A stretch of 64,000 nt of DNA, taken from positions 1-64,000 of the forward strand of contig NZ_RARC01000032.1 in NCBI RefSeq assembly GCF_003719305.1, written 5' to 3'. Positions 44,083-51,936 of this stretch are shown here, piece by piece. Both the position numbers and the translations under genes were made by a program. Below the pieces are notes generated by a model that saw nothing but the letters and a program-made list of their open reading frames with translations, made no database searches and was not told the origin of the DNA. This stretch comes from Mycolicibacterium stellerae (GTDB lineage Bacteria; Actinomycetota; Actinomycetes; Mycobacteriales; Mycobacteriaceae). Every line of letters starts with the position of its first letter. The first letter of the stretch is position 1.

Positions 44083-44623
44083 GGTCGTCGACGTTGCGCA
44101 TCGCGTCGCGCAGCTTGGTCAGCCACTCGTCGGTGTGCTCGCCGACCAGCTTGACCGACCAGGCCAAGGCATCGGAACGGGATCGCGCAACCCCTGCGTC
44201 GACAAGGGTGTCGAGTACCTGGCGCTCCGACTGCCGCAGGCGCGTCATCACCGGGACCGCGATGTGGGTGAACAGGATTCGCTCGGCCGCGTCGCCACTA
44301 CCAACCTCGACGCCCCACGACACCTTGCGGCCGTATTTTTCCTGCGCCTCGTCGGCGATCCGCATCCGCTCCGACCGGGTTTCCTCGCGGAACCGGGATG
44401 CGCGGCCCGATGCGCGGGCTTCGCTCTCTTGCGCCTCGGGTTCGGCAAGCCGGCCGATGACGGTGATCTCCTCGCGGTCGACCACCACGGTGGGGTCGCC
44501 GTCGAACCAATCGGGCAGGCGTCCTGCGAACCATTCGGCCGCGTCGCCTGCGTCTGGCTGATTGGCCTGCTGCCAGCCGCCTGGGCGGCCTGACCGTCGA
44601 CCATGTGTGTGATGTGCTCTCAT
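44057..44623 (-). CDS. Conserved mycobacterial protein of unknown function, possibly DNA-binding
   Basis: 188 residues from ATG 44623. The N-terminal third is basic/low complexity; the middle has FDGDPTVVVDREEITVIGRL and a charged helix; the C-terminal part (MTRLRQSERQVLDTLVDAG-VARSRSDALAWSVKLVG) looks like a helix-turn/RHH-type segment. No known catalytic motif. The start codon directly follows three tandem 8-bp repeats and lacks a ribosome site, so the message may be leaderless and self-controlled. Similar proteins occur widely in mycobacteria, in my recollection, without an assigned role. Confidence 0.7.
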   Translation of the reverse strand: MRAHHTHGRRSGRPGGWQQANQPDAGDAAEWFAGRLPDWFDGDPTVVVDREEITVIGRLAEPEAQESEARASGRASRFREETRSERMRIADEAQEKYGRKVSWGVEVGSGDAAERILFTHIAVPVMTRLRQSERQVLDTLVDAGVARSRSDALAWSVKLVGEHTDEWLTKLRDAMRNVDDLRSEGPQV

Positions 44624-44647
44624 GATTACATGATTACACCGTTACAC
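44624..44647 (-). repeat. Three tandem 8-bp repeats abutting a start codon
   Basis: On the minus strand GTGTAACG, GTGTAATC and ATGTAATC follow each other without spacer and end exactly at ATG 44623. A strong candidate operator for a repetitive-binding regulator, perhaps the gene product itself. Confidence 0.65.
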
Positions 44648-44700
44648 GCCTGCTGAGACGGCTTTCTCCCACGGCGAAACAATCAGAGCTCGCCGGCGGG

Positions 44701-44904
44701 CTAGCTGCGCTTCATCAGGACCGCGGCTCCCCCGCCGACCACCATGCCGACCAGCAGCAGTGCGGCCCAGCCCGCGCCGAACAACCACCACACGGCGGCC
44801 AGCGCCACGATCGCGGGCGATGCCGCGAACAGCACCATGCCGGGGTGCTGCTTGATGACCGAGACGGCGCTCTGCGCTCGTACCCGGTCGATTTCTTTTG
44901 CCAT
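44701..44904 (-). CDS. Small two-span membrane protein
   Basis: 67 residues from ATG 44904. Basic N-terminus (MAKEIDRVRAQSAVSVIKQHPG), then two hydrophobic helices (VLFAASPAIVALAAVWWLF and WAALLLVGMVVGGGAAVLM) and a KRS end. No functional family recognised. Divergent from the AIM24 gene across 72 bp. An in-frame antisense extension over the AIM24 gene is rejected. Confidence 0.7.
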   Translation of the reverse strand: MAKEIDRVRAQSAVSVIKQHPGMVLFAASPAIVALAAVWWLFGAGWAALLLVGMVVGGGAAVLMKRS

Positions 44905-44976
44905 GCAATAAGGATGCCAGCGTTGCGACGACCACGGCATAGTGTCGGGAAACCCTGAAGCACAAAGGAGTGAACC

Positions 44977-45933
44977 GTGACTGGACCTGGAGCTGGCAGT
45001 TGGCAACCGGACCCCGAAGGCCGCTACGAGTACCGCTGGTGGGACGGGCAGCGCTGGACGGATCAGGTTTCGCAGCGCGGTCAGGTGAGCCGCGTTCCGA
45101 TGGGCAGCGCACCTGGGCCCGGCGGCGGTCAACCGCAGGGCGGCGGGGAACCGCACGGCGGCGGCCAACCCCAGGGCGGCGGCCAACATGGCGGGCAGCC
45201 GCAGGCCCAGGTCCAACAGGGCGGTCCGGCTGCCGGTGGCCAGGCGCCGCAGGGAGACGGCTTCGCGGGCATCACCGGCGATCTCGTCGACGGGCGGTTC
45301 AGCGAGAAAGAGGCCAAGCCGATCGCCAACCAGAACTCCAAGCTGCTGCGCGTGCGGCTTGGCGAACCGTTCATGGCACGGCAGGGCTCGATGGTCGCCT
45401 ACCAGGGCAACGTGGACTTCTCCTTCGAGGGCGGTGGCGCGTCGAAGTTCATCAAGAAGGCGCTTACCGGTGAGGGCTTGCCGTTGATGCGGTGCCAGGG
45501 CCAGGGTGACGTCTTTCTCGCCGAGCGCGCCTACGACGTCCATCTGCTCAACATCAACAACTCCGGGCTTTCGATCAGCGGCAAGAACGTGCTGGCGTTC
45601 TCCTCGAGCCTCGACTGGAACATCGAGCGGGTGAAGGGCGGCAGCATGGCGACGGGCGGGTTGTTCAACACGACGCTTCGCGGCACCGGCTGGGTGGCGT
45701 TGACGACCGACGGCCCGCCGGTGGTGCTGAACGCCGCCGAGGCACCGACGTTTGCCGACACCAACGCTGTCGTCGCGTGGTCAGCGCACCTGCAGACGCA
45801 ACTGAAGACGAGCTTCAAGGCGGGTGCGCTGATCGGTCGCGGGTCTGGCGAGGCGGTCCAGGTGTCGTTCTACGGGCAGGGTTTCGTGATCGTGCAACCG
45901 TCGGAAGGGGTGCAGATCACGGCGACCGGGTAG
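44977..45933 (+). CDS. AIM24-family protein with N-terminal DUF2510-type domain
   Basis: 318 residues from GTG 44977 behind AAAGGAG. Residues ~7-35 form a DUF2510-like motif (WQPDPEGRYEYRWWDGQRWT), followed by a Gly/Gln/Pro repeat linker (~45-95) and a C-terminal AIM24/TraF-like beta domain (FMARQGSMVAYQGNVDF, GLFNTTLRGTGWVAL, GRGSGEAVQVSFYGQG). AIM24 proteins have no settled biochemical role. Cytoplasmic or membrane-associated; the DUF2510 motif commonly couples to membrane or surface domains in actinobacteria. Confidence 0.9.
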   Translation: MTGPGAGSWQPDPEGRYEYRWWDGQRWTDQVSQRGQVSRVPMGSAPGPGGGQPQGGGEPHGGGQPQGGGQHGGQPQAQVQQGGPAAGGQAPQGDGFAGITGDLVDGRFSEKEAKPIANQNSKLLRVRLGEPFMARQGSMVAYQGNVDFSFEGGGASKFIKKALTGEGLPLMRCQGQGDVFLAERAYDVHLLNINNSGLSISGKNVLAFSSSLDWNIERVKGGSMATGGLFNTTLRGTGWVALTTDGPPVVLNAAEAPTFADTNAVVAWSAHLQTQLKTSFKAGALIGRGSGEAVQVSFYGQGFVIVQPSEGVQITATG

Positions 45934-45939
45934 GCCGGG

Positions 45940-46371
45940 TCACAGCTCGAGCGCAACGGTCACCGGGCCGTCGTTGACGAGCTCGACCTCCATATGCGCG
46001 CCGAACACGCCATTCTCGACATGTGCGCCCAACCCGCGCAAGGCGTCGGCGAATGCGATCACCAGGGGTTCGGCGACGGCGCCCGGTGCGGCGGCGTTCC
46101 ACGTCGGGCGCCTGCCCTTGGTGGTGTTGGCGTACAAGGTGAACTGGCTGACGACCAGGATCGGTGCGTTGACGTCGGCAGCCGACTTCTCGTCGTCGAG
46201 AATCCGCAATTGCCACAGCTTTTCGGCCAACCGCTGAGCCTTGTTCACGTCGTCGTCGTGCGTGACGCCGACAAGCGCGAGCAACCCCTGGGCGTCCGGT
46301 TCGATGGCGCCGACGACGACACCGTCGACCTTCACAGACGCCGACGTGACCCGCTGAACGAGGATGCGCAC
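45940..46371 (-). CDS. dtd: D-aminoacyl-tRNA deacylase
   Basis: 143 residues from GTG 46371. Has the two family signatures: SQFTLYANTTKGRRPTW and the C-terminal NDGPVTVALEL (cross-subunit Gly-Pro motif). Hydrolyses D-aminoacyl-tRNA and mischarged Gly-tRNA(Ala) in the cytoplasm. It starts 10 bp after the DUF305 lipoprotein stop and may be cotranscribed with it. Confidence 0.96.
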   Translation of the reverse strand: MRILVQRVTSASVKVDGVVVGAIEPDAQGLLALVGVTHDDDVNKAQRLAEKLWQLRILDDEKSAADVNAPILVVSQFTLYANTTKGRRPTWNAAAPGAVAEPLVIAFADALRGLGAHVENGVFGAHMEVELVNDGPVTVALEL

Positions 46372-46381
46372 GGCGACGACG

Positions 46382-47044
46382 CTACAGCGTCGCGAGGATG
46401 CCCTTCATGGTGTCGATCTCCTGCTGCTGCGTCTTCACGATCGTCCGCGACAGTTCGATCGCCGGCGCGAACCGGCCGTCGTTGATTTCGTTCTGCGCCA
46501 TATCGATTGCACCCTGATGGTGGGTGATCATGCCGGTCAGAAACAGCCTGCTCGCCTCGACTCCTGCGGCGTTCTTCAGCGCCGTCATGTCCTCGCCGGA
46601 CATCATGCCCATCATCCCGCCGGACATTCCCGACATGTCGCCCATGTCGTGACCGTCCTGCCCCTCGCCCGGAGTCATCGCGGGCATCGGCGGATTGCCC
46701 CACTGGGACAACCAGCTCCGCATCTGCTCGATCTCGGGACCCTGGGCGGCCTTGATCTGTTTGGCCAGATCGGTGACACGAGGGTCGATGCCCTGCTTGC
46801 CGAACACGATGTCGCTCATCTCGATCGCCTGCTGGTGATGCGGAATCATGTGCTGAGCGAACATTGCGTCCGCCTGGTTGTGGTCCTGGCCGGCGGGCGC
46901 CGAGGTCGCCGAAGGTGTCCCGGGGGCCTGCTGGCCCGCCTGCTCGTTGCCGCCGTTTCCGCTGCTACAGCCCGCTGAGACCACAAGCGCCACGATGGCG
47001 CCCGCACCGATCAGCATCGATCGGCTCCACATCATTTTCGTCAT
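46382..47044 (-). CDS. DUF305 lipoprotein, Met/His-rich, copper-associated
   Basis: 220 residues from ATG 47044. Signal peptide with lipobox (VVSAGC), a low-complexity Gly/Gln/Ala linker, then the DUF305 ferritin-like helical domain (DAMFAQHMIPHHQQAIEMSD ... FLTGMITHHQGAIDMAQ) and a very Met-rich insert (GDMSGMSGGMMGMMSG). The His/Met content and a shared operator with a copper P-type ATPase point to periplasmic copper binding. Exact role unproven. Confidence 0.88.
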   Translation of the reverse strand: MTKMMWSRSMLIGAGAIVALVVSAGCSSGNGGNEQAGQQAPGTPSATSAPAGQDHNQADAMFAQHMIPHHQQAIEMSDIVFGKQGIDPRVTDLAKQIKAAQGPEIEQMRSWLSQWGNPPMPAMTPGEGQDGHDMGDMSGMSGGMMGMMSGEDMTALKNAAGVEASRLFLTGMITHHQGAIDMAQNEINDGRFAPAIELSRTIVKTQQQEIDTMKGILATL

Positions 47045-47073
47045 GTGTTCGTCGTCCTCTCGTTTCCTTTACC

Positions 47074-47092
47074 TATACCCCCTATGGGTATA
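47074..47092. promoter_or_regulatory. CsoR/RicR-like copper operator
   Basis: TATACCC-CCTAT-GGGTATA is a perfect 7-bp palindrome with 5-bp spacer in the 59-bp gap between the divergent DUF305 and copper-ATPase genes. The ATACCC-N5-GGGTAT form matches the type of site bound by mycobacterial copper repressors RicR/CsoR. One site would control both genes. Confidence 0.75.
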
Positions 47093-47103
47093 GGGTGGCA
47101 AGT

Positions 47104-49347
47104 ATGACGCCCCCCGTCGACACCACCGATCGGCATCGAGTCACGCTGGCCCTTGGCGGCATGTCGTGCGCATCGTGCGCGGGCCGCATCGAGAAGCGGC
47201 TCAACCAGGTCGATGGCGTCGTCGCAACCGTCAACTTCGCCACCGAAAAGGCCACGGTCGACTACCCGGCAGGCGTCACGGCGGAAGACCTGGTGGCCGC
47301 CGTCGAAGAAACCGGTTACACCGCAACGCTACCCGCGAGCGAGGAGCAGTCCGCGTCCCCAGACGACTCCGGCGCGACCACGTCGTGGCGGCGACGGCTG
47401 CTCATCTCGGCAGCGCTGACCGTACCGGTGGTGCTGCTGTCGATGGTGCCCGTGCTGCAGTTCGACTACTGGCAGTGGCTAGTCGCAGGCCTTGCCACCC
47501 CGGTCGTGCTGTGGGGCGCATGGCCTTTCCATCGGGCCGCGCTCGCCAACCTGCGCCACCGCGCCGCGACGATGGACACGCTCATCTCGGTCGGCGTGGC
47601 CGCCGCCTACCTCTGGTCGCTATGGGCGCTGCTCTTCACCCATGCGGGCGCGCCAGGCATGAAGATGACGCTGAGCCTCTTTGCGAACAACGACGGCGCA
47701 CCGCATCTCTATCTAGAAGTCGCCGCGGCCGTCACCACCTTCATCCTGGCCGGGCGCTACTTCGAGTCGCGCGCCAAACGGCAGTCCGGCGCTGCGCTGC
47801 GGGCCCTGCTCGACATGGGCGCAAAGGATGTCGCTGTCCTGCGTGGCGGATCGACCGAAACCCGCATTCCCACAGACCAACTCGCCGTCGACGACGTCTT
47901 CGTCGCACGCCCCGGCGAGAAGATCGCCACCGACGGCGTCGTGGTTTCTGGCACGTCGGCCGTCGACGCGTCGATGTTGACCGGAGAACCCGTGCCCGTC
48001 GAGGTCGGTCCCGGCGACCACGTCGTCGGCGCGACAGTCAACGTCGGAGGACGCCTCGAGGTCCGCGCGACCCGCGTCGGCTCCGACACCCAACTCGCCC
48101 AGATCGCCCGACTTGTCACCGAAGCCCAGAGCGGCAAGGCCGAGGTGGCGCGGTTGGCCGATCGAATCTCTGCGGTCTTCGTTCCCATCGTGATCGCGCT
48201 TTCCCTGCTGACTCTTGCCGCCTGGTTGCTCATCGGCGCACCGGCCTCCGCCGCATTCACCGCCGCCGTCGCCGTCCTGATCATCGCGTGCCCGTGCGCA
48301 CTCGGGCTGGCCACCCCGACCGCCCTGCTGGTGGGAACCGGACGCGGCGCGCAGTTGGGCATTCTGATCAAGGGTCCGCAGGTGCTGGAATCGACGCGAC
48401 GAGTCGACACCGTCGTGCTCGACAAGACCGGCACGGTGACCACCGGACAGATGACCGTCACGTCCGTGTATACGGTCGACGAGGCTGACGGCCCCGAAAT
48501 GCTGTGGCTCGCAGGCGCTCTCGAGCACGCGTCGGAACACCCGATCGCACGAGCCGTCGCAACGCGCGCCGCCGATGCGGGCCCGCTGCCGCCGGTGATC
48601 GGCTTCGAAAACCACGGCGGCAGAGGTGTCACGGGTGTCGTCGAGGACCGCGAACTCGCCGCCGGACGATACAGCTGGCTGCACGGCGAGAGGGCCCTCG
48701 ACGCGCCCGACGCACTTCGCTCCGCCGCTGACACGGCCGAGGCCGACGGAAAGACCGCGGTGTGGTTCGCGGTGGACGGCCAGATCCGCGCGGTCATCGT
48801 CGTCTCCGACACCGTCAAGGAGACGTCGCCCGCCGCCATCGCCGAACTGCGCGACCTCGGATTGACGCCTGTGCTACTGACCGGCGACAACCGGCGCGCC
48901 GCCAACGCAGTGGCGCGGCAACTCGGAATCGACGACGTGATCGCCGAGGTGCTACCCGCCGAAAAGGTGGACCAGATCAAGAGGTTGCAGAGCGAACACA
49001 AGGTGGTCGCGATGGTCGGTGACGGCGTCAACGACGCCGCCGCGCTGGCTCAGGCCGACCTCGGCCTGGCGATGGGCACCGGCACCGACGTCGCGATCGC
49101 GGCGTCTGATCTGACGCTGGTGCGTGGCGATCTGCGCGCAGCGGCGGACGCCATCCGGCTGTCGCGCGCCACCCTGCGCACGATCAAGGGCAATCTGTTC
49201 TGGGCGTTCGCGTACAACGTCGCCGCGCTGCCGCTTGCCGCGCTCGGCCTGCTCAACCCGCTGATCGCCGGTGCCGCAATGGCTTTCAGCTCGGTGTTCG
49301 TCGTGACGAACAGCCTGCGGCTGCGTCGATTCGCCCCGTCGCGCTAG
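47104..49347 (+). CDS. Copper-translocating P1B-type ATPase (CopA/CtpV-like)
   Basis: 747 residues from ATG 47104. An N-terminal HMA metal-binding domain with GMSCASC, eight membrane spans, the TGE actuator motif (MLTGEPVPV), the CPC metal site (IIACPCALGLAT), the phosphorylation motif DKTGTVTTG, HP (EHASEHPIA) and GDGVNDAAAL. The CPC class transports Cu(I) outward; it looks like CtpA/B/V of mycobacteria. A CsoR/RicR-like palindrome directly upstream supports copper induction. Followed by a bidirectional hairpin. Confidence 0.94.
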   Translation: MTPPVDTTDRHRVTLALGGMSCASCAGRIEKRLNQVDGVVATVNFATEKATVDYPAGVTAEDLVAAVEETGYTATLPASEEQSASPDDSGATTSWRRRLLISAALTVPVVLLSMVPVLQFDYWQWLVAGLATPVVLWGAWPFHRAALANLRHRAATMDTLISVGVAAAYLWSLWALLFTHAGAPGMKMTLSLFANNDGAPHLYLEVAAAVTTFILAGRYFESRAKRQSGAALRALLDMGAKDVAVLRGGSTETRIPTDQLAVDDVFVARPGEKIATDGVVVSGTSAVDASMLTGEPVPVEVGPGDHVVGATVNVGGRLEVRATRVGSDTQLAQIARLVTEAQSGKAEVARLADRISAVFVPIVIALSLLTLAAWLLIGAPASAAFTAAVAVLIIACPCALGLATPTALLVGTGRGAQLGILIKGPQVLESTRRVDTVVLDKTGTVTTGQMTVTSVYTVDEADGPEMLWLAGALEHASEHPIARAVATRAADAGPLPPVIGFENHGGRGVTGVVEDRELAAGRYSWLHGERALDAPDALRSAADTAEADGKTAVWFAVDGQIRAVIVVSDTVKETSPAAIAELRDLGLTPVLLTGDNRRAANAVARQLGIDDVIAEVLPAEKVDQIKRLQSEHKVVAMVGDGVNDAAALAQADLGLAMGTGTDVAIAASDLTLVRGDLRAAADAIRLSRATLRTIKGNLFWAFAYNVAALPLAALGLLNPLIAGAAMAFSSVFVVTNSLRLRRFAPSR

Positions 49348-49360
49348 GACGAGCGCGACG
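49337..49360. terminator. Bidirectional hairpin between the copper ATPase and a small gene
   Basis: CGTCGCGCT and AGCGCGACG form a perfect 9-bp stem with a 6-nt loop. It overlaps the ATPase stop codon and ends one base before the stop of the convergent small gene. Confidence 0.65.
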
Positions 49361-49522
49361 TCAAACAGCCTGCTTTGTGATCAGCCTGCAACACGCGCAC
49401 AGGTCCATGCCGAGGGCGGGATAGCCACACGCAGGACAGATGGATGAGACGGTGAGCAAGTCCGATGCCGAAGTCATCGGGATATCCGGATCCCGATGCG
49501 CGCTGGCGCCTAATACATCCAT
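49361..49522 (-). CDS. 53-residue zinc-ribbon protein
   Basis: 53 residues from ATG 49522, with AAAGGG seven bases upstream. The C-terminal half carries ICPACGYPALGMDLCACCRL: a CxxC pair and a CxCC group, enough for a tetrahedral zinc site. The N-terminal half (HRDPDIPMTSASDLLTVSS) is unstructured-looking. Too short for default gene callers. Convergent with the copper ATPase; a metal-related role is possible but the motif is equally common in small nucleic-acid or protein-binding ribbons. Confidence 0.65.
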   Translation of the reverse strand: MDVLGASAHRDPDIPMTSASDLLTVSSICPACGYPALGMDLCACCRLITKQAV

Positions 49523-49539
49523 TTTCCGGCCCTTTCCCC

Positions 49540-49610
49540 CTGACCGTGAGCGGGTTACCCCTTGATCTTGTTTATTAACACTTCTGTCAAGGTATTTCCC
49601 TAAAACACAC
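49540..49610 (-). promoter_or_regulatory. AT-rich promoter-like stretch upstream of the zinc-ribbon gene
   Basis: A locally AT-rich segment, unusual in this GC-rich window. On the minus strand it contains TTGACA (49590-49585), a good -35 match, with TGTTAATAAACA following; no convincing -10 at the ideal distance. The remainder to 49651 is the 3' side of the cyclase gene. Confidence 0.45.
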
Positions 49611-49651
49611 CGGAAAATCGGGTGCGACGGGGCGCTTGATTCGGAAGTGAC

Positions 49652-50776
49652 TCAGGTGAGCTGCGATACCGGCCGCCCGACGCGGAACAGCGTGATGTCG
49701 CCGCTGACACCCCTGAGCTGCCGTGGACCGATTGACGACCACGTGAAGTCACCAGCCGTGCCGACGGCGTCCCTTGTCGACGCCGTGGCAAGCACGACAC
49801 CTGGACCCGCCACCGTGGTGACCCGGCTCGCCACGTTGACCGGGCTGCCGAACCAGTCCCCCGCCCGGCTGACGGCACAGCCCGACGCGATGCCGATCCG
49901 CAAGGGCGGCAGGTCGTTTGCGGCAGCCGCATCGGCGAGGTCGAGAACCACATCGACGAGCGGTACCGGTTCGAAGCTGATCAGCATCACCGCGTCGCCG
50001 ATCGATTTCACGAACCGCACCGGCACCGACGACACGTCATGGGCGAGTTCGGCCAGCCGATTGGCGACGCGTTCGAGATCTTCTGGCGGAAGCTGCTCGC
50101 CCAGCATCGTGAAGCCCGTGAGATCGGCGAAGCACACCGTGACCGGTCGAGCGCCGGGAAGTATTCCCGCGGCGCGCTCGGCTGCGGTCACGGCTTCTAT
50201 CGCGAACGACCGCCGAAGCTCGAGCCGCAGCAGAGCCTCCATCATCGGCCCGAACGACGGCGCCGCTCGCAGCGCGAGTGCCTCTATCGCCTCGGCGACC
50301 TCGATCTCGGTGGCGCCGGGCCTCAAGATCGCCTTCAGCGCCGCTTCCCGCATGACCGCGGCCGTATGCCCGAGGCTTTCGGACATCACGCGCAGGACCG
50401 CGATCACTTCGTCGGGATCGATGCCGAGGTCCAGAATGATCCTCGCCTGCACGGCGGCCTCACCATCGGCAAGCAACAGGTTCGCGGCGTCGGGATCGTC
50501 GATGCGAGGCAGGCCGATTGCGCGATGGATCCGCTGCAGGAACGCCAGATCGACGCCGGCTGACCGACATATCTCGCGCGCGGACACGCACGTGCCGTCG
50601 TCGCCGATCACCCGGCTGCTGGCCAGGTTCAGCGGTGCGCCGACCGAACCGCGAATGTGATCGAGTTCGAAGCCGCGGTCCAGCAGCCAGTTGATCAGGT
50701 CGACGCGCTCCTGGCGCGCCTGGCCCTCGAGGCCGACAAGCAGGCCCAACGCCTCGAAGTCGGCATCCGCCGCCAT
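49652..50776 (-). CDS. Class III adenylate/guanylate cyclase, Rv1264-like, paralogue A
   Basis: 374 residues. The N-terminal half is a helical regulatory domain of the Rv1264 autoinhibitory (pH-sensing) type; the C-terminal half is a class III cyclase catalytic domain with metal Asp in CFADLTGF and in SIGDAVM, purine-recognition Lys (FVKSIGD) and Asp (AGDWFGSPVN), and the transition-state Asn/Arg (NVASR). All residues needed for a homodimeric cyclase are present. It follows paralogue B by 12 bp in the same operon. Probable product cAMP. Confidence 0.9.
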   Translation of the reverse strand: MAADADFEALGLLVGLEGQARQERVDLINWLLDRGFELDHIRGSVGAPLNLASSRVIGDDGTCVSAREICRSAGVDLAFLQRIHRAIGLPRIDDPDAANLLLADGEAAVQARIILDLGIDPDEVIAVLRVMSESLGHTAAVMREAALKAILRPGATEIEVAEAIEALALRAAPSFGPMMEALLRLELRRSFAIEAVTAAERAAGILPGARPVTVCFADLTGFTMLGEQLPPEDLERVANRLAELAHDVSSVPVRFVKSIGDAVMLISFEPVPLVDVVLDLADAAAANDLPPLRIGIASGCAVSRAGDWFGSPVNVASRVTTVAGPGVVLATASTRDAVGTAGDFTWSSIGPRQLRGVSGDITLFRVGRPVSQLT

Positions 50777-50788
50777 GTCGTCAACCTA

Positions 50789-51913
50789 CTATTCCGCACC
50801 GGCCGTGCGGGCCCGAAACAACTTCACCTCGCCCTTGATGCCCTTGACATGCCGCGCGCCGGCAAAAGACCAGCTGAAGTCGTCGGACTCGCCGATGAGG
50901 TCGCGTGCCGACTCGGCGACCAGGACCGTCCCAGGACGGGCCACCGCGGTCACCCGGCTGGCAAGGTTCACCGGGCTGCCGAACCAGTCGCCGGCCCGGC
51001 GCACCGCGCTGCCCGCAGCCAGCCCGACGCGCAACGGCGGCATGTCTTCCTTCTCCGCGGCGTCCAACAGCTCGAGTGCGGCACGCAGCAACGCAGCCGC
51101 GTCGGTGCTGACGAACATCACCGCGTCGCCGATCGTCTTGATGAAACCGACGGGCGGCGACGCGACGTCGCGGGCAAGGCCGGTCAAGCGGTTGGCGAGG
51201 TTCTCCAACTCCTCCGGCGGCACCGCTTCGCCCAACCGGGTGAAGTCGACGAGATCGGCGAAGCACACGGTGACGTCACGCGCCCCTGGCAGCTTCCCGG
51301 CCGCCCGCTCAGCGACACTGACCGCCTCGGTCTCCAAGCCGTGCCGAAGCTGCAACCGCAGCACGCCCTCGGCCAGCGGTCCGAGCAGCGGCGAGGCTCG
51401 CTGAACCAGTTCGCCATAGGCCTTGGCGATCTCCAGTTCCGTCGCGCCCGGTTCGATCACCGTTTCCAGCACCACTTGGCGCATCACCTCGGCGGCCTGT
51501 GCCATCCCGTGCCCGAGCACGCGCGCCACCGCGATCAGCTGCTCGCGGGTGAATCCCACCTCGACGAACATCCGTGCCTGCGCCGCGGCCTCCGCGTCGG
51601 CCCGAAGGTGAACCGGCGCGTCGGGATCATCGACCCGCGGGAGGCCGAACGCCCGCTGCATCGCCTCGAGCAGTTCGAGGTCGATGCCGGTGTCCTCGCA
51701 GATCTGTCGCGATGACACGTACACGCCGTCATCACCGACGACGCGGCCCGCGGGCATCAGCATCGGCGCGAACTCAGAGCGAATGTGTTCGACGGTGAAG
51801 CCCTCGGCGAGCAGCCACTCGATCAGCTCGGCCCGTTCGGCGCGCGCCACCCCCTCGAGACCGTCGAGCAGGCCGGCCTCCTCGATGGCGTCGATATCGG
51901 TGTCGTCGGCCAC
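50789..51913 (-). CDS. Class III adenylate/guanylate cyclase, Rv1264-like, paralogue B
   Basis: 374 residues from GTG 51913, same architecture and length as paralogue A: helical N-terminal domain (EEAGLLDGLEGVARAERAEL) and catalytic domain with CFADLVDF, FIKTIGDAVM, AGDWFGSPVN and NLASR. The complete catalytic set is retained. The start has no separate leader: a TATACG -10-like element sits eight bases before the GTG, suggesting a leaderless message. Tandem duplication of the gene beside amiB2 in M. tuberculosis (Rv1264). Confidence 0.9.
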   Translation of the reverse strand: MADDTDIDAIEEAGLLDGLEGVARAERAELIEWLLAEGFTVEHIRSEFAPMLMPAGRVVGDDGVYVSSRQICEDTGIDLELLEAMQRAFGLPRVDDPDAPVHLRADAEAAAQARMFVEVGFTREQLIAVARVLGHGMAQAAEVMRQVVLETVIEPGATELEIAKAYGELVQRASPLLGPLAEGVLRLQLRHGLETEAVSVAERAAGKLPGARDVTVCFADLVDFTRLGEAVPPEELENLANRLTGLARDVASPPVGFIKTIGDAVMFVSTDAAALLRAALELLDAAEKEDMPPLRVGLAAGSAVRRAGDWFGSPVNLASRVTAVARPGTVLVAESARDLIGESDDFSWSFAGARHVKGIKGEVKLFRARTAGAE

Positions 51914-51922
51914 CGCCTCAAC

Positions 51923-51928
51923 GTATAC
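51923..51928. promoter_or_regulatory. Shared palindromic -10 element for two divergent leaderless genes
   Basis: GTATAC lies in the 23-bp gap between GTG 51913 (minus) and ATG 51937 (plus). Read either way it gives a TATAC(G/C) -10 box seven to eight bases before the start codon, the usual geometry for leaderless transcripts in mycobacteria. Confidence 0.5.
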
Positions 51929-51936
51929 CTGTACCC

